Below are positions 25,409 to 32,532 of a stretch of 32,532 nucleotides of DNA, in pieces. Source of the DNA: Deltaproteobacteria bacterium (GTDB taxonomy: Bacteria; Bdellovibrionota_C; UBA2361; SZUA-149; JADLFC01); NCBI GenBank assembly GCA_020845775.1, contig JADLFC010000036.1, positions 1-32,532 on the forward strand, written 5' to 3'. The notes below the pieces were generated by a model. It was given only the letters and a program-made list of their open reading frames with translations. It ran no database searches and had not been told where the DNA came from. Made by a program: the position numbers and the translations under genes. The number at the start of each line of letters is the position of its first letter. The stretch's first letter is position 1.

Positions 25409-25949
25409 AAAACATTGCGTTAGGTATCTTTTGTGTTTCGTCGGAATTCTTTTTTGCATTGCAGCATTGGCCTCCTTAGCTATGGCGTTTCCTTGGGATA
25501 CAGACATGAACAAGCTTCAGTCATACAAGGCGAACGAATTAACTCGTTCGCCTGTAAAGGGATCTGTGCCAATTGGGTATAAGCCATTTACTATGACCTC
25601 CGACGAAGCCGCTACGCAGTTAAAGAACCCGACTGAGTTTTCTGCAAATTCTGTTTGGCGCGGTAGGCGGCTGTGGAGTGCTAATTGCGCCGTTTGTCAT
25701 GGAAGTCAAGGCGATGGGAACACGTCTGTGGGCAAAGTCATAAATGTGGTGTCGCTCTTAACAGATTTTTATAAGGGCAGGGAAGATGGGCGTGCTTTTG
25801 CGGTAATTACCAATGGGCAAGCTGGGATGCCGCGCTATGGATTTAAGTTTTCCGAGGAGGAACGATGGGATCTGGTAAATTACCTTAGATTTCTTCAAGG
25901 TAGGGAGTTAAGTGGAATACCTAGGACTTTAGAGGATAAGAAGGAGTAG
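25398..25949 (+). CDS. actE: ACIII subunit ActE, monoheme cytochrome c
   Basis: The 183-residue protein starts with a hydrophobic signal segment (about 8-30) ending ASLAMA before FPWDTDM. A single heme site CAVCH (97-101) in the context WRGRRLWSANCAVCHGSQGDG, and an axial Met144 in NGQAGMPRYGFKF, mark a class I cytochrome c. It would transfer electrons between ActA hemes and the terminal acceptor. In studied ACIII the homologous subunit is lipid-anchored; no lipobox cysteine follows the signal segment here, so the anchor may be an uncleaved helix. It starts 11 bp before the end of actD and ends 8 bp before actF. Confidence 0.92.
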   Translation: MLGRKHCVRYLLCFVGILFCIAALASLAMAFPWDTDMNKLQSYKANELTRSPVKGSVPIGYKPFTMTSDEAATQLKNPTEFSANSVWRGRRLWSANCAVCHGSQGDGNTSVGKVINVVSLLTDFYKGREDGRAFAVITNGQAGMPRYGFKFSEEERWDLVNYLRFLQGRELSGIPRTLEDKKE

Positions 25950-25957
25950 GGGGTTAT

Positions 25958-27262
25958 ATGTCGCACTCGCTGTCTAGCGTCACCATAGAGGATGTTCCTG
26001 GCATATTAGAGGCGGGGCCGCTAGAAGTCTCGAAGAAGCTAAAGCTATTTTTGTGGCTTCTCGTAGCAATGGGAATTGCAGTTTTTGTTTTGGGCATTAA
26101 TGGGGAGAACTCTAGGCTTGCGTGGATTTCATTTCATCTCAATTTAGTTTTTTGGATATTTCTGTCTGCCGCCGGAGCTGGTTTTTCTGCGGTGTTTAGC
26201 ATTTGCAATGCCCAGTGGGCGAGGCCTGTTGAGCGCCTGTTTCAGTCATGTGTTGTGTTTTTGCCAATCGGCATCTTGCTATTGCTAGTATTGTATTTTG
26301 GTCACGAGCAGCTTTTCGTATGGGCTACAGAGCCAGTTCATGGCAAGGAACTATGGCTAGAGTCTAAGTTCTTATTCATACGCGATATCATAGGCGCTTC
26401 TATATTGCTGTTTCTATTGTGCCGAGTCATTTACTATTCGTTGCGAGCGGATTTTCTAGCGATTAGGGGTGGAATTGTAAAACTCGATGACTCTCGTGCT
26501 AAACGATGGTTGGACAAGCGCTTTGATAATTACGCTAAGTTTTCTGCGGGTGCGTTGGACGTTCGCGACGAGATTGCGAGGGCGATGCACAAGCGCGGCC
26601 GATATTCCCCTGTTGTAGTTATATGTTATGCAGTAATTATGTCTATGCTGGCATTCGATCTCATGATGTCGGTCGACCCTCACTGGTATTCTACTTTGTA
26701 CGGCGCCTTTTTGTTTATGACAGGCGTTTATTTGGCGTTTGCTTGGATTTCTGTAGTAATTGCTCTCGCGCGAGAATGGCATCCGCTTTATAGAAAGAAA
26801 ATCGATAGGCGCTGTTTGCATGATGTTGGCAAACTGCTGTTTGGTTTTGGAATATTTTGGGCCTATCTTTTTTGGAGCCATTATTTGCCAATCTGGTATG
26901 GAAATATGCCAGAGGAGACGGCTTGGGTAATCGTTAGACTTAGAGAGCAGCCGTGGCACGGTTTGGCGTGGATGGTTTTTGGATCTGCTTTTATCGTGCC
27001 TTTCTTGTTGGGATTAAGCCGAGATGTAAAGCAAATGCCTAGCTTGCTCATGGCTACGGGTTTGATAGTTATTGTTGGCCTGTGGCTTCAGCAATACGTT
27101 CTCTTTGTCCCTACATTATTTCCTACGGACATTCCTATAGGCCTGAGAGATATAGCTATTTCGCTGGCATTTGGCGCTGCTTTTCTGCTTTCGCAGCTAG
27201 CGTTTTTGCGGCGGGTGCCTTTGGTTGCCTTCGGCGATTTTTATATAAGAAAAGCCGATTAG
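25958..27262 (+). CDS. actF: ACIII subunit ActF, polytopic quinol:cytochrome c oxidoreductase subunit
   Basis: ActF is the second NrfD-like membrane subunit of ACIII, thought to hold a proton half-channel. The 434-residue product shows about ten membrane helices, beginning LFLWLLVAMGIAVFVLGI (30-47). Family marks are HLNLVFWIFLSAAGAGFSAVFS (61-82), DLMMSVDPHWYSTLYGAFLF (about 232-251), LLFGFGIFWAYLFWSHYLPIWYGNMPEET and LWLQQYVLFVPTLFP. AAGGAG lies 11 nt before the ATG. It ends the act operon; 70 bp later a three-hairpin repeat begins. No oxidase gene follows. Confidence 0.93.
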   Translation: MSHSLSSVTIEDVPGILEAGPLEVSKKLKLFLWLLVAMGIAVFVLGINGENSRLAWISFHLNLVFWIFLSAAGAGFSAVFSICNAQWARPVERLFQSCVVFLPIGILLLLVLYFGHEQLFVWATEPVHGKELWLESKFLFIRDIIGASILLFLLCRVIYYSLRADFLAIRGGIVKLDDSRAKRWLDKRFDNYAKFSAGALDVRDEIARAMHKRGRYSPVVVICYAVIMSMLAFDLMMSVDPHWYSTLYGAFLFMTGVYLAFAWISVVIALAREWHPLYRKKIDRRCLHDVGKLLFGFGIFWAYLFWSHYLPIWYGNMPEETAWVIVRLREQPWHGLAWMVFGSAFIVPFLLGLSRDVKQMPSLLMATGLIVIVGLWLQQYVLFVPTLFPTDIPIGLRDIAISLAFGAAFLLSQLAFLRRVPLVAFGDFYIRKAD

Positions 27263-27331
27263 GCTAGCTCTGCGTTTTGCAAACATATTATTTTTTGTCT
27301 TGCGCTGCGGTCGCTGCTCGTCATAAATTCT

Positions 27332-27457
27332 ATACCGTTCCTAAAGAGTAAGTTAAATATTTTACTTTTTAGGAACGGTGTTTGTTGTTTGCTGGCAAGC
27401 ACTTACGTGCTTGCTGGTTATTCCATTTACAAAAATGCTTTTTGTAAATGGAATAAC
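27332..27457 (+). repeat. Three-hairpin repeat, copy C (plus orientation)
   Basis: H3 is 27332-27381 (20-bp stem with two wobble pairs, loop GTTAAATATT), H2 27395-27414 (GCAAGCAC/GTGCTTGC, loop TTAC) and H1 27417-27457 (19-bp stem, loop TGC). This copy has diverged from A, D and E, but the changes are paired: H2 has two compensatory pairs, H3 has TCC to CCT matched by GGA to AGG, and H1 has TATTCC matched by GGAATA. It lies between actF and the SPOR gene. Confidence 0.95.
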
Positions 27458-27509
27458 TGCGTGTAATGTGTTCTGTTCGCTTCAGTTATAATTTTTAGAG
27501 GTGACTGTT

Positions 27510-28598
27510 ATGGCTTCATATGTAGGGGGAGAGTCTGGCAATAGGAGCCGCAGCTCCAGCAGTAGGCAGTCGGAGAGAACTCAAAGGAGAGAAATTCGCC
27601 TTACATTGGGGCAAGTTTCTATTTTTTGGGCTGTTATCGCTGGTTCCATGGTAGCGGTGTTTCTTTTTGGCCTTTTTGCGGGGCGCGAAAGGGGAATTCA
27701 ACTGGCACTTGAAGGTGACGCTTCGGTTGGCATGCGTTTCCCTGTGCACTCTAACGATGCGGATAGGAGTGGTGCGTCAGTCGTTGCGCAAGGAAAGGGT
27801 AGCCAAGCCGATAGCGGCATACTCCTTGCTAGCTTAGAGAATGCTGCTGAAGGCACTTCGTCGGCTACTGATGATGCTGGGGGCATCGCCAATGCACCCA
27901 GTGATCGGCTAAACGTCACTGGAGTTTCTCCGGTAAGTGAGGCTGTGCAGAAATTAGAGGCAGATGTCGGGTTTGGCCAAAAGCTTGCTTCTGATGTCGT
28001 GAAGGCAGGCACTGACGCCACTTTGCAAGCTACTTCGGATGGCAAAGCTATCGACAATCGCCTTTTAAACAGAGAAGCGCTAAATCCGCCTCAAAAGAGG
28101 CCGATTACCACTCAGTTAAATGCTGAGGCAAAGAAAATTGAGCTAGCTGCTGAAAAGAGCAAGGAAACTTTTTCAAGCATATCCATAAAGGACGCGCCGC
28201 GAGCAAGGTTAGGGGACATAAAGTCAAGCTCTCCGCTAACATCTGTGCCACCGAAGAATGTGGAAAAGTCTAACTTGGTGGTCAAGAAGGAGGTTAGAAA
28301 AGAACCTACTTCTAGGGCGGTTCAAAGCACTAAAGCTCTGTCAAATAAGCCGCTTGCGTCGGGGTGGTATGTCCAAGTTGCGGCAAAGACTAGTGACGCT
28401 GAGGCTATGGGACTTAGTAAGCGAGTTGGGAACTTAGGTTTAAGTACCACGGTCGAGCAAGCTACAGTTAAGGGGACGAGGTATTATAGAGTATTGGTGG
28501 GGCCTTTTAAAAGTCGCGAAGGCGCGCAGTCTGCAGAGAGGAAGATTAAGTCATCGCGAGTTGTTGACAACATGCCATTTTTAAAGAGAGTGTCGTGA
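27510..28598 (+). CDS. SPOR-domain membrane protein
   Basis: The 362-residue protein is type II in layout. It has a short basic cytoplasmic start, one membrane helix (about 35-56, IFWAVIAGSMVAVFLFGLFAG), a long Ala/Ser/Lys-rich disordered periplasmic linker and a C-terminal SPOR domain (about 285-362; GWYVQVAAK, TRYYRVLVGPFKSREGAQ). SPOR domains bind denuded glycan strands at the division septum, so a role in cell division or envelope remodelling is likely; it resembles FtsN/DedD in layout. ATG 27510 is preferred over GTG 27501 because AGAGG lies 9 nt upstream. The gene is bracketed by hairpin repeat copies C and D in opposite orientation; copy D begins 2 bases after the stop codon. Confidence 0.87.
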   Translation: MASYVGGESGNRSRSSSSRQSERTQRREIRLTLGQVSIFWAVIAGSMVAVFLFGLFAGRERGIQLALEGDASVGMRFPVHSNDADRSGASVVAQGKGSQADSGILLASLENAAEGTSSATDDAGGIANAPSDRLNVTGVSPVSEAVQKLEADVGFGQKLASDVVKAGTDATLQATSDGKAIDNRLLNREALNPPQKRPITTQLNAEAKKIELAAEKSKETFSSISIKDAPRARLGDIKSSSPLTSVPPKNVEKSNLVVKKEVRKEPTSRAVQSTKALSNKPLASGWYVQVAAKTSDAEAMGLSKRVGNLGLSTTVEQATVKGTRYYRVLVGPFKSREGAQSAERKIKSSRVVDNMPFLKRVS

Positions 28599-28599
28599 T

Positions 28600-28723
28600 T
28601 ATACCATTTGCAAAAAGGATTTTTGTAAATGGTATAAACAGCAAGTGCGTAACCACTTGCCAATAAACAACAAATACCGTTTCCAAAAAGTAAAATATTT
28701 AACTTACTTTTTGGAAACGGTAT
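28600..28723 (-). repeat. Three-hairpin repeat, copy D (minus orientation)
   Basis: On the plus strand the order is H1 (28600-28636, 17-bp stem with one wobble, loop GGA), H2 (28641-28660, one mismatch next to the loop) and H3 (28674-28723, 20-bp perfect stem, loop AATATTTAAC). It fills the gap between convergent SPOR and hpt genes, starting just after the SPOR stop, so its transcript could also act as a terminator in both directions. Confidence 0.95.
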
Positions 28724-28753
28724 ATCAGTGCACTCGCGTAGGCGACGCTTAAT

Positions 28754-29332
28754 TTAGGGACGAGCTTTACTCTGCGCGGAATTAGAGATGACGTATAAAT
28801 CGGGGAGATTGGAAAACCGGTTTCGGTCTTCCATTCCATATCCAACGAACCACTCCTGCCCAGCATGAGGCATAGCTACCCAGTTAGGTACGAAAGTATT
28901 GTTGGCTGCCTTTCTGTGGATTAAGACAGCCGTTTTTACGCTACTTGCGCCAAGGGCGAGTAAATCGCTTTGAATCTTGTGCAAGGTTGCTCCGGTATCG
29001 CATATATCATCAACAACTAGAACATCGCGCTCGGTAGCATCTATATCCTCTATGTATGTGCGAATAGTATTTGCCTGTTGCACGTTGCTTTCAGAGCAAT
29101 ATGACCAGGCTCTGCAAAATGCTATTTCTACGCTGGTTTCCACTGCTCGCAAGAGGTCGGCAAAGAAAAAAGCACCGCCTCGCAATATGCAAACGGCAAG
29201 CGCCTGTCGAGTCGAGTTATTTTCTACATCCTTAGCCCAGGTGGTAATCTCAGCCCCAAGTCGAACGATGCGCGTACTGATTTGTTGGCGCGAATATATG
29301 AGTGAATAATTTTGTGGAACGTCAAATGCCAT
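28754..29332 (-). CDS. hpt: Hypoxanthine(-guanine) phosphoribosyltransferase
   Basis: The enzyme salvages hypoxanthine or guanine with PRPP to give IMP or GMP. The 192-residue product (ATG at 29332; a TTG at 29344 would add four residues) shows the type I PRTase fold. LAVCILRGGAFFFADLLRA (about 46-64) supplies the PPi loop. VLVVDDICDTGATLHKI (about 110-126) is the PRPP signature. The purine/hood end shows VGYGMEDRNRFSNLPDLYVI. A purine-salvage role is firm; whether guanine or hypoxanthine is preferred is not visible. It follows a small membrane-protein gene and topA on the same strand. Confidence 0.9.
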   Translation of the reverse strand: MAFDVPQNYSLIYSRQQISTRIVRLGAEITTWAKDVENNSTRQALAVCILRGGAFFFADLLRAVETSVEIAFCRAWSYCSESNVQQANTIRTYIEDIDATERDVLVVDDICDTGATLHKIQSDLLALGASSVKTAVLIHRKAANNTFVPNWVAMPHAGQEWFVGYGMEDRNRFSNLPDLYVISNSAQSKARP

Positions 29333-29371
29333 GCCGCAGCTCAAGATGGTTCGAGCTAATTACTTTTCTTC

Positions 29372-29650
29372 TCAATTATCCTTTTTTAGACGCCTAGTGA
29401 CAGATGCAATGCTCTGCGCGGTGCGTTTATCCGTTGCTTCGCTAGGTAATGTGAATGTGGCTAAGCGATTTTCGCGATACGCCGAGTAGTCCAATGTTTC
29501 AGCGTTACTGTGATACATCCAGCTATCTATGTTGGCGCATTTTACACAAATGAATATACCTATAGCTATGCACGCTATAAACCAAATGACCGCATTTCGC
29601 TGTATTGCACCAAAATCTGCGCAGGGATCTTCTGTCTTGCTAGACTGCAT
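29372..29650 (-). CDS. Small single-pass membrane protein, unknown
   Basis: The 92-residue product has one strongly hydrophobic segment (about 20-38, AVIWFIACIAIGIFICVKC) and a polar C-terminal tail rich in Ser, Thr, Arg and Lys. I do not recognise a family. It sits 22 bp after topA and about 40 bp before hpt on the same strand, with AAGGAATAGG some 12-15 nt upstream of the ATG. The tight fit between two housekeeping genes supports a real gene, but a chance open frame cannot be excluded. Confidence 0.5.
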   Translation of the reverse strand: MQSSKTEDPCADFGAIQRNAVIWFIACIAIGIFICVKCANIDSWMYHSNAETLDYSAYRENRLATFTLPSEATDKRTAQSIASVTRRLKKDN

Positions 29651-29672
29651 ATTACTAATTACCTATTCCTTC

Positions 29673-32306
29673 TTATTTATCTTTATCTGACTTTGTCTTT
29701 TTTCGCGTAGTCGCTGCCTTCTTAGGCTTTCCCTTAGTTTCGCCTTCATTTGAAACCCGTGCTTCAATTAGCTCCAATGCCTGCTCCAAGGTAAGCTCAT
29801 CTACGTTCATGCTTTTAGCAAGCGATGCATTCGTCGTGCCATCGGTAACGTAAGGCCCGTAAATGCCGCTTTTTAAAACTATCGGAGCTTTGGTAAGTGG
29901 ATTTTCACCGAGCTCTCTAAGCACCTTTGCTCCTCTACTAGAGCGACCCTTCTTAGGTTGACTAAGGAGCTCTAGGGCTTGATCATAAGTGATATCAATT
30001 GGGGTGGCAAGATCTGTAGGTATAGAGCGCGTCTCTGTTCCGCACTTGATATATGGGCCGTAGCGGCCGCTTGCTGCAAGAATAGGTTCCTTGGTGCCTG
30101 GGTTCTCTCCAAGAGTTCTCGGCAGCGATAACAGCTTAAGAGCGGTATCTAGCGTAATTTCCTCTGGCTTCATGCCGGCGAGCAATGAAGCCATTTTAGG
30201 CTTTGGGCCGCCCTTAATTTGTTCGCCAAGTTGAACATAGGGGCCAAATCGGCCGTTTTTCAAAAACACTGGTTCATTTGTTTGAGGGTCATTGCCTAAG
30301 GATTCTGCTTCTTGTACAGACTGTGCCAATATTTCAGCAGCTTTGTCCGGCGTCAATTCGTCTGGTGCGATATCTTCTGGCAAGCCGGCCCTGCGCGTTC
30401 CATCTGTTAGGAATGGGCCCCAGCGACCAATTCTTACTTCGAGATTCGCGCTAGGTGTGCCGTCGTTAGAAGATATTGGGATTCCGCAGACATCGCGCGG
30501 ATCGATTGATTTCTCGCCTTGCTCTACTAGCGTTTTTAATCCGAAATGCGAATTGCCAAAATAAAAATCACTTAGATAGCGAATGTTTTCAGCTTCGCCG
30601 CGGGAAATGGCATCGAGGTCATCTTCTAAACGCGCTGTAAATTCGTAATCCAGCAAATGGGTAAAGTGTTTTTCTAACAGGTTCACTACGGCCATAGCCG
30701 TAAACGTTGGAACCAAGGCAGTTTGGCGTCTTACTGCATAGGAACGAGACAAAATGACATCGACGATGGAAGCCCATGTGCTCGGTCTTCCAATTCCTCT
30801 TCTCTCAAGTTCCTTAATTAGAGTCCCTTCAGTATAACGGGCTGGCGGCTGAGTGTGATGCTCGGTAGAGTCAATCTTTCTCTTGTCTAGATGTTCGCCC
30901 TTGTTAAGAACGGGAAGGAGTTTTTCTTGATCTGCAAGTTTTGCATCTGGATCGTCTGAGCCTTCGACGTATGCACGCAGGAAACCAGGAAACTCTATTG
31001 TCTTACCAGACGCCCGAAATGTTAACCCATTGCATTCTATGCTAACGCCTATGTGTTTGCCATACGCATCAGTCATCTGACTCGCAACAGTCCTTTTCCA
31101 GATGAGATCGTAAAGTTTTGCCGCTTCCTCGCCCAGTTCTTTCCCAACTTGATCTTGGCTTGCAAAGTTGGCACCCGCTGGACGAATGGCTTCGTGCGCC
31201 TCCTGAGCATTCTTAACCTGCGTCTTATAGACTCGTGGAGCAGGGGGAAGGTAATCATTGCCGTAATGCTCTTTAATGAGGGCGCGGCTAGCACCCAAGG
31301 CTTCTTCCGATAAAGTAGTAGAATCTGTACGCATGTAAGTGATAAAACCGTTTTCGTACAGACGTTGCGCGATCCCCATAGTTGCTTTCGCAGAGAGGCG
31401 AAATTTTCGGTTTGCCTCTTGTTGTAGCGTGCTTGTTACAAATGGGGGTTGAGGTTTGGTAGTATAGGGTTTCTCCTCAACGCTTGATATAACTGCCGAT
31501 GCTGTCTTAATCGATTCTACGAGCTCGCGGGCTGCATTGATATCGAGTGCAATGATGCTATCAGCTTTTAGGAGTTGCCCCGTGTTTGGATCAAAATCCT
31601 TTCCTGTAGCTACGCGTTTGTCCTTAATATGGGTAAGTTGCGCCTGGAACGTTTCGCCGGTAGAAGGTTTTGCAAATTCGGCCTTAATTCCCCAGAAGCT
31701 CGCCATGCGAAACTTCATGCGCTCGTTTTCTCGCTCGACCAGCAAGCGAATCGTTACGCTCTGGACTCGGCCTGCGCTTAGTTTTGAGGCGATTTTTTTC
31801 CACAGCAATGGGCTTACCTCATAACCAAAGAGCCGATCTATAATTCGCCTAGTTTCCTGTGCTCGTACTAAATTTTCATCTATATCTCTGGGCGAATTGA
31901 GCGCCTGCTGAATCGCTTCCTTTGTTATTTCATGAAACACGAGTCTCTTAATCGGGACTTTGGGCTTTAGTGTCTGGACGAGGTGCCAGCTAATAGATTC
32001 GCCCTCTCGGTCTTCGTCAGTTGCTAGGAATACGACTTGGGCGTTCTTCAGGGCATCTTTTAAATCTTTAACATTTTGCTTCTTGGATTTTGGCACAACG
32101 TAAATGGCTTCGAAATTGGCATCCACATTTATGCCTAAACGTGCCCATGGTTCTTTTTTTAGGGTAGGGGGAATTTCAGACGCATTGTTTGGCAGGTCGC
32201 GAATATGACCATTTGAGGCCTTAACAACAAAACCTTTACCAAGAAATTTAACTATCGTACGAGCCTTTGTGGGAGACTCTACTATAATAAGTGAATTACT
32301 AGACAT
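29673..32306 (-). CDS. topA: DNA topoisomerase I
   Basis: TopA relaxes negative supercoils through a 5'-phosphotyrosine intermediate. The 877-residue product begins MSSNSLIIVESPTKA with the Toprim glutamate and shows the TDEDREGE metal site (about 96-103), SAGRVQSVT, and the active-site GFITYMRTDST with Tyr324. Downstream are RPSTWASIVD and, from about 600 on, four copies of a GxxGPY-type topoisomerase C-terminal repeat (for example NGRFGPYVQLG and SGRYGPYIKCG) in place of the cysteine zinc fingers of E. coli. A Lys/Arg-rich tail ends the protein. ATG 32306 is fixed by GGAG 6 nt upstream; the frame is open to a TTG at 32318. A three-hairpin repeat begins about 100 bp upstream. Confidence 0.96.
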   Translation of the reverse strand: MSSNSLIIVESPTKARTIVKFLGKGFVVKASNGHIRDLPNNASEIPPTLKKEPWARLGINVDANFEAIYVVPKSKKQNVKDLKDALKNAQVVFLATDEDREGESISWHLVQTLKPKVPIKRLVFHEITKEAIQQALNSPRDIDENLVRAQETRRIIDRLFGYEVSPLLWKKIASKLSAGRVQSVTIRLLVERENERMKFRMASFWGIKAEFAKPSTGETFQAQLTHIKDKRVATGKDFDPNTGQLLKADSIIALDINAARELVESIKTASAVISSVEEKPYTTKPQPPFVTSTLQQEANRKFRLSAKATMGIAQRLYENGFITYMRTDSTTLSEEALGASRALIKEHYGNDYLPPAPRVYKTQVKNAQEAHEAIRPAGANFASQDQVGKELGEEAAKLYDLIWKRTVASQMTDAYGKHIGVSIECNGLTFRASGKTIEFPGFLRAYVEGSDDPDAKLADQEKLLPVLNKGEHLDKRKIDSTEHHTQPPARYTEGTLIKELERRGIGRPSTWASIVDVILSRSYAVRRQTALVPTFTAMAVVNLLEKHFTHLLDYEFTARLEDDLDAISRGEAENIRYLSDFYFGNSHFGLKTLVEQGEKSIDPRDVCGIPISSNDGTPSANLEVRIGRWGPFLTDGTRRAGLPEDIAPDELTPDKAAEILAQSVQEAESLGNDPQTNEPVFLKNGRFGPYVQLGEQIKGGPKPKMASLLAGMKPEEITLDTALKLLSLPRTLGENPGTKEPILAASGRYGPYIKCGTETRSIPTDLATPIDITYDQALELLSQPKKGRSSRGAKVLRELGENPLTKAPIVLKSGIYGPYVTDGTTNASLAKSMNVDELTLEQALELIEARVSNEGETKGKPKKAATTRKKTKSDKDK

Positions 32307-32312
32307 CCACAT

Positions 32313-32316
32313 CTCC
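32313..32316 (-). promoter_or_regulatory. Ribosome binding site of topA
   Basis: GGAG on the minus strand lies 6 nt before the ATG at 32306 and too close to the ATG at 32312, so it selects 32306. Confidence 0.65.
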
Positions 32317-32408
32317 AAATAAATCTAGACCGTTCTACTAGCAATTGCTACTGTCGATCAAAACGCTCTACGTCCGATCTCTTAGGCGCATACATAGTTT
32401 TGGTTGCT

Positions 32409-32532
32409 ATACCGTTTCCAAAAAGTAAGTTAAATATTTTACTTTTTGGAAACGGTATTTGTTGTTTATTGGCAAGTGCTTACGCACTTGCTGTTTATAG
32501 CATTTACAAAAATCCTTTTTGTAAATGCTATA
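32409..32532 (+). repeat. Three-hairpin repeat, copy E (plus orientation)
   Basis: H3 is 32409-32458 (20-bp perfect stem, loop GTTAAATATT), H2 32472-32491 (GCAAGTGC/GCACTTGC, loop TTAC) and H1 32496-32532 (17-bp perfect stem, loop TCC), which ends exactly at the window edge. It lies upstream of topA. Its H2 stem and both terminal stems match copy A, but the loops of H1 and H3 are inverted relative to that copy. Confidence 0.95.

Noticed and set aside
32339-32350. 12-bp palindrome TAGCAATTGCTA upstream of topA as an operator
   Set aside because: A single short palindrome without a second copy or a known match; it could be chance.
1746-32532. Hairpin repeats as CRISPR repeats or plain rho-independent terminators
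   Set aside because: Copies are dispersed, not arrayed with regular spacers. Copies A and E lie upstream of genes, the H3 loop is long, and the three-hairpin order is conserved regardless of gene orientation, so termination alone does not explain them.

Overview
The window reads as a chromosomal segment of a Gram-negative, respiring bacterium. Lipid A synthesis (lpxK), lipoprotein and Tat signals and a SPOR protein point to a double-membrane cell. A complete alternative complex III (ACIII) operon points to aerobic or otherwise cytochrome-c-linked respiration. The mixture of genes (BCAM0308-like protein, DUF502, E. coli-like HemN and TrhP, Myxococcota-style ActB) suggests a deltaproteobacterial-grade lineage (Myxococcota, Bdellovibrionota or SAR324-like). 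That placement is inference. I see no rRNA, tRNA, CRISPR array or prophage.

Layout. 1-211: N-terminal part of a probable HUH/Y1 (RAYT/IS200-like) transposase leaving the window on the left. 401-1678 (-): lipoprotein of the C45/AAT Ntn-hydrolase type. 1926-3065 (+): lpxK, whose stop overlaps that of the convergent trhP. 3062-6124 (-): apparent operon of a cation-diffusion transporter, a DUF502 membrane protein and trhP. 6257-7678 (-): orphan FliK-like protein. 7809-11725 (+): sppA, a GT4 glycosyltransferase, a small zinc-ribbon protein and hemN. 11774-12532 (-): nucleoside phosphorylase. 12687-13205 (+): BCAM0308-like protein. 13294-14904 (-): pckA. 15183-15740 (+): infC without rpmI/rplT. 15859-19461 (-): acyl-CoA dehydrogenase and argS. 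19806-27262 (+): actABCDEF. 27510-28598 (+): SPOR protein. 28754-32306 (-): hpt, a small membrane protein and topA.

The most unusual feature is a dispersed ~124-bp intergenic element made of three consecutive hairpins (H3 about 20-bp stem, H2 8-bp stem, H1 17-19-bp stem). There are four full copies (1746-1869, 27332-27457, 28600-28723, 32409-32532) and one decayed copy (6173-about 6250). Stems are conserved by paired, compensatory changes. One copy has the loops of both outer hairpins inverted relative to the others. No copy contains a credible gene. An HUH-type transposase fragment lies at the left edge, so a REP/RAYT- or IS200-like non-autonomous mobile system is a reasonable hypothesis.

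The ACIII operon is the main metabolic unit. ActA (five CXXCH hemes), ActB (Tat-exported molybdopterin-like plus ferredoxin domains), ActC and ActF (polytopic NrfD-type quinol modules), ActD (DUF3341) and ActE (monoheme cytochrome c) would together oxidise quinol and reduce a periplasmic cytochrome or a terminal oxidase. No oxidase genes follow within the window. The other genes are largely housekeeping: tRNA modification, gluconeogenesis, heme synthesis, purine salvage, beta-oxidation, translation and DNA topology.
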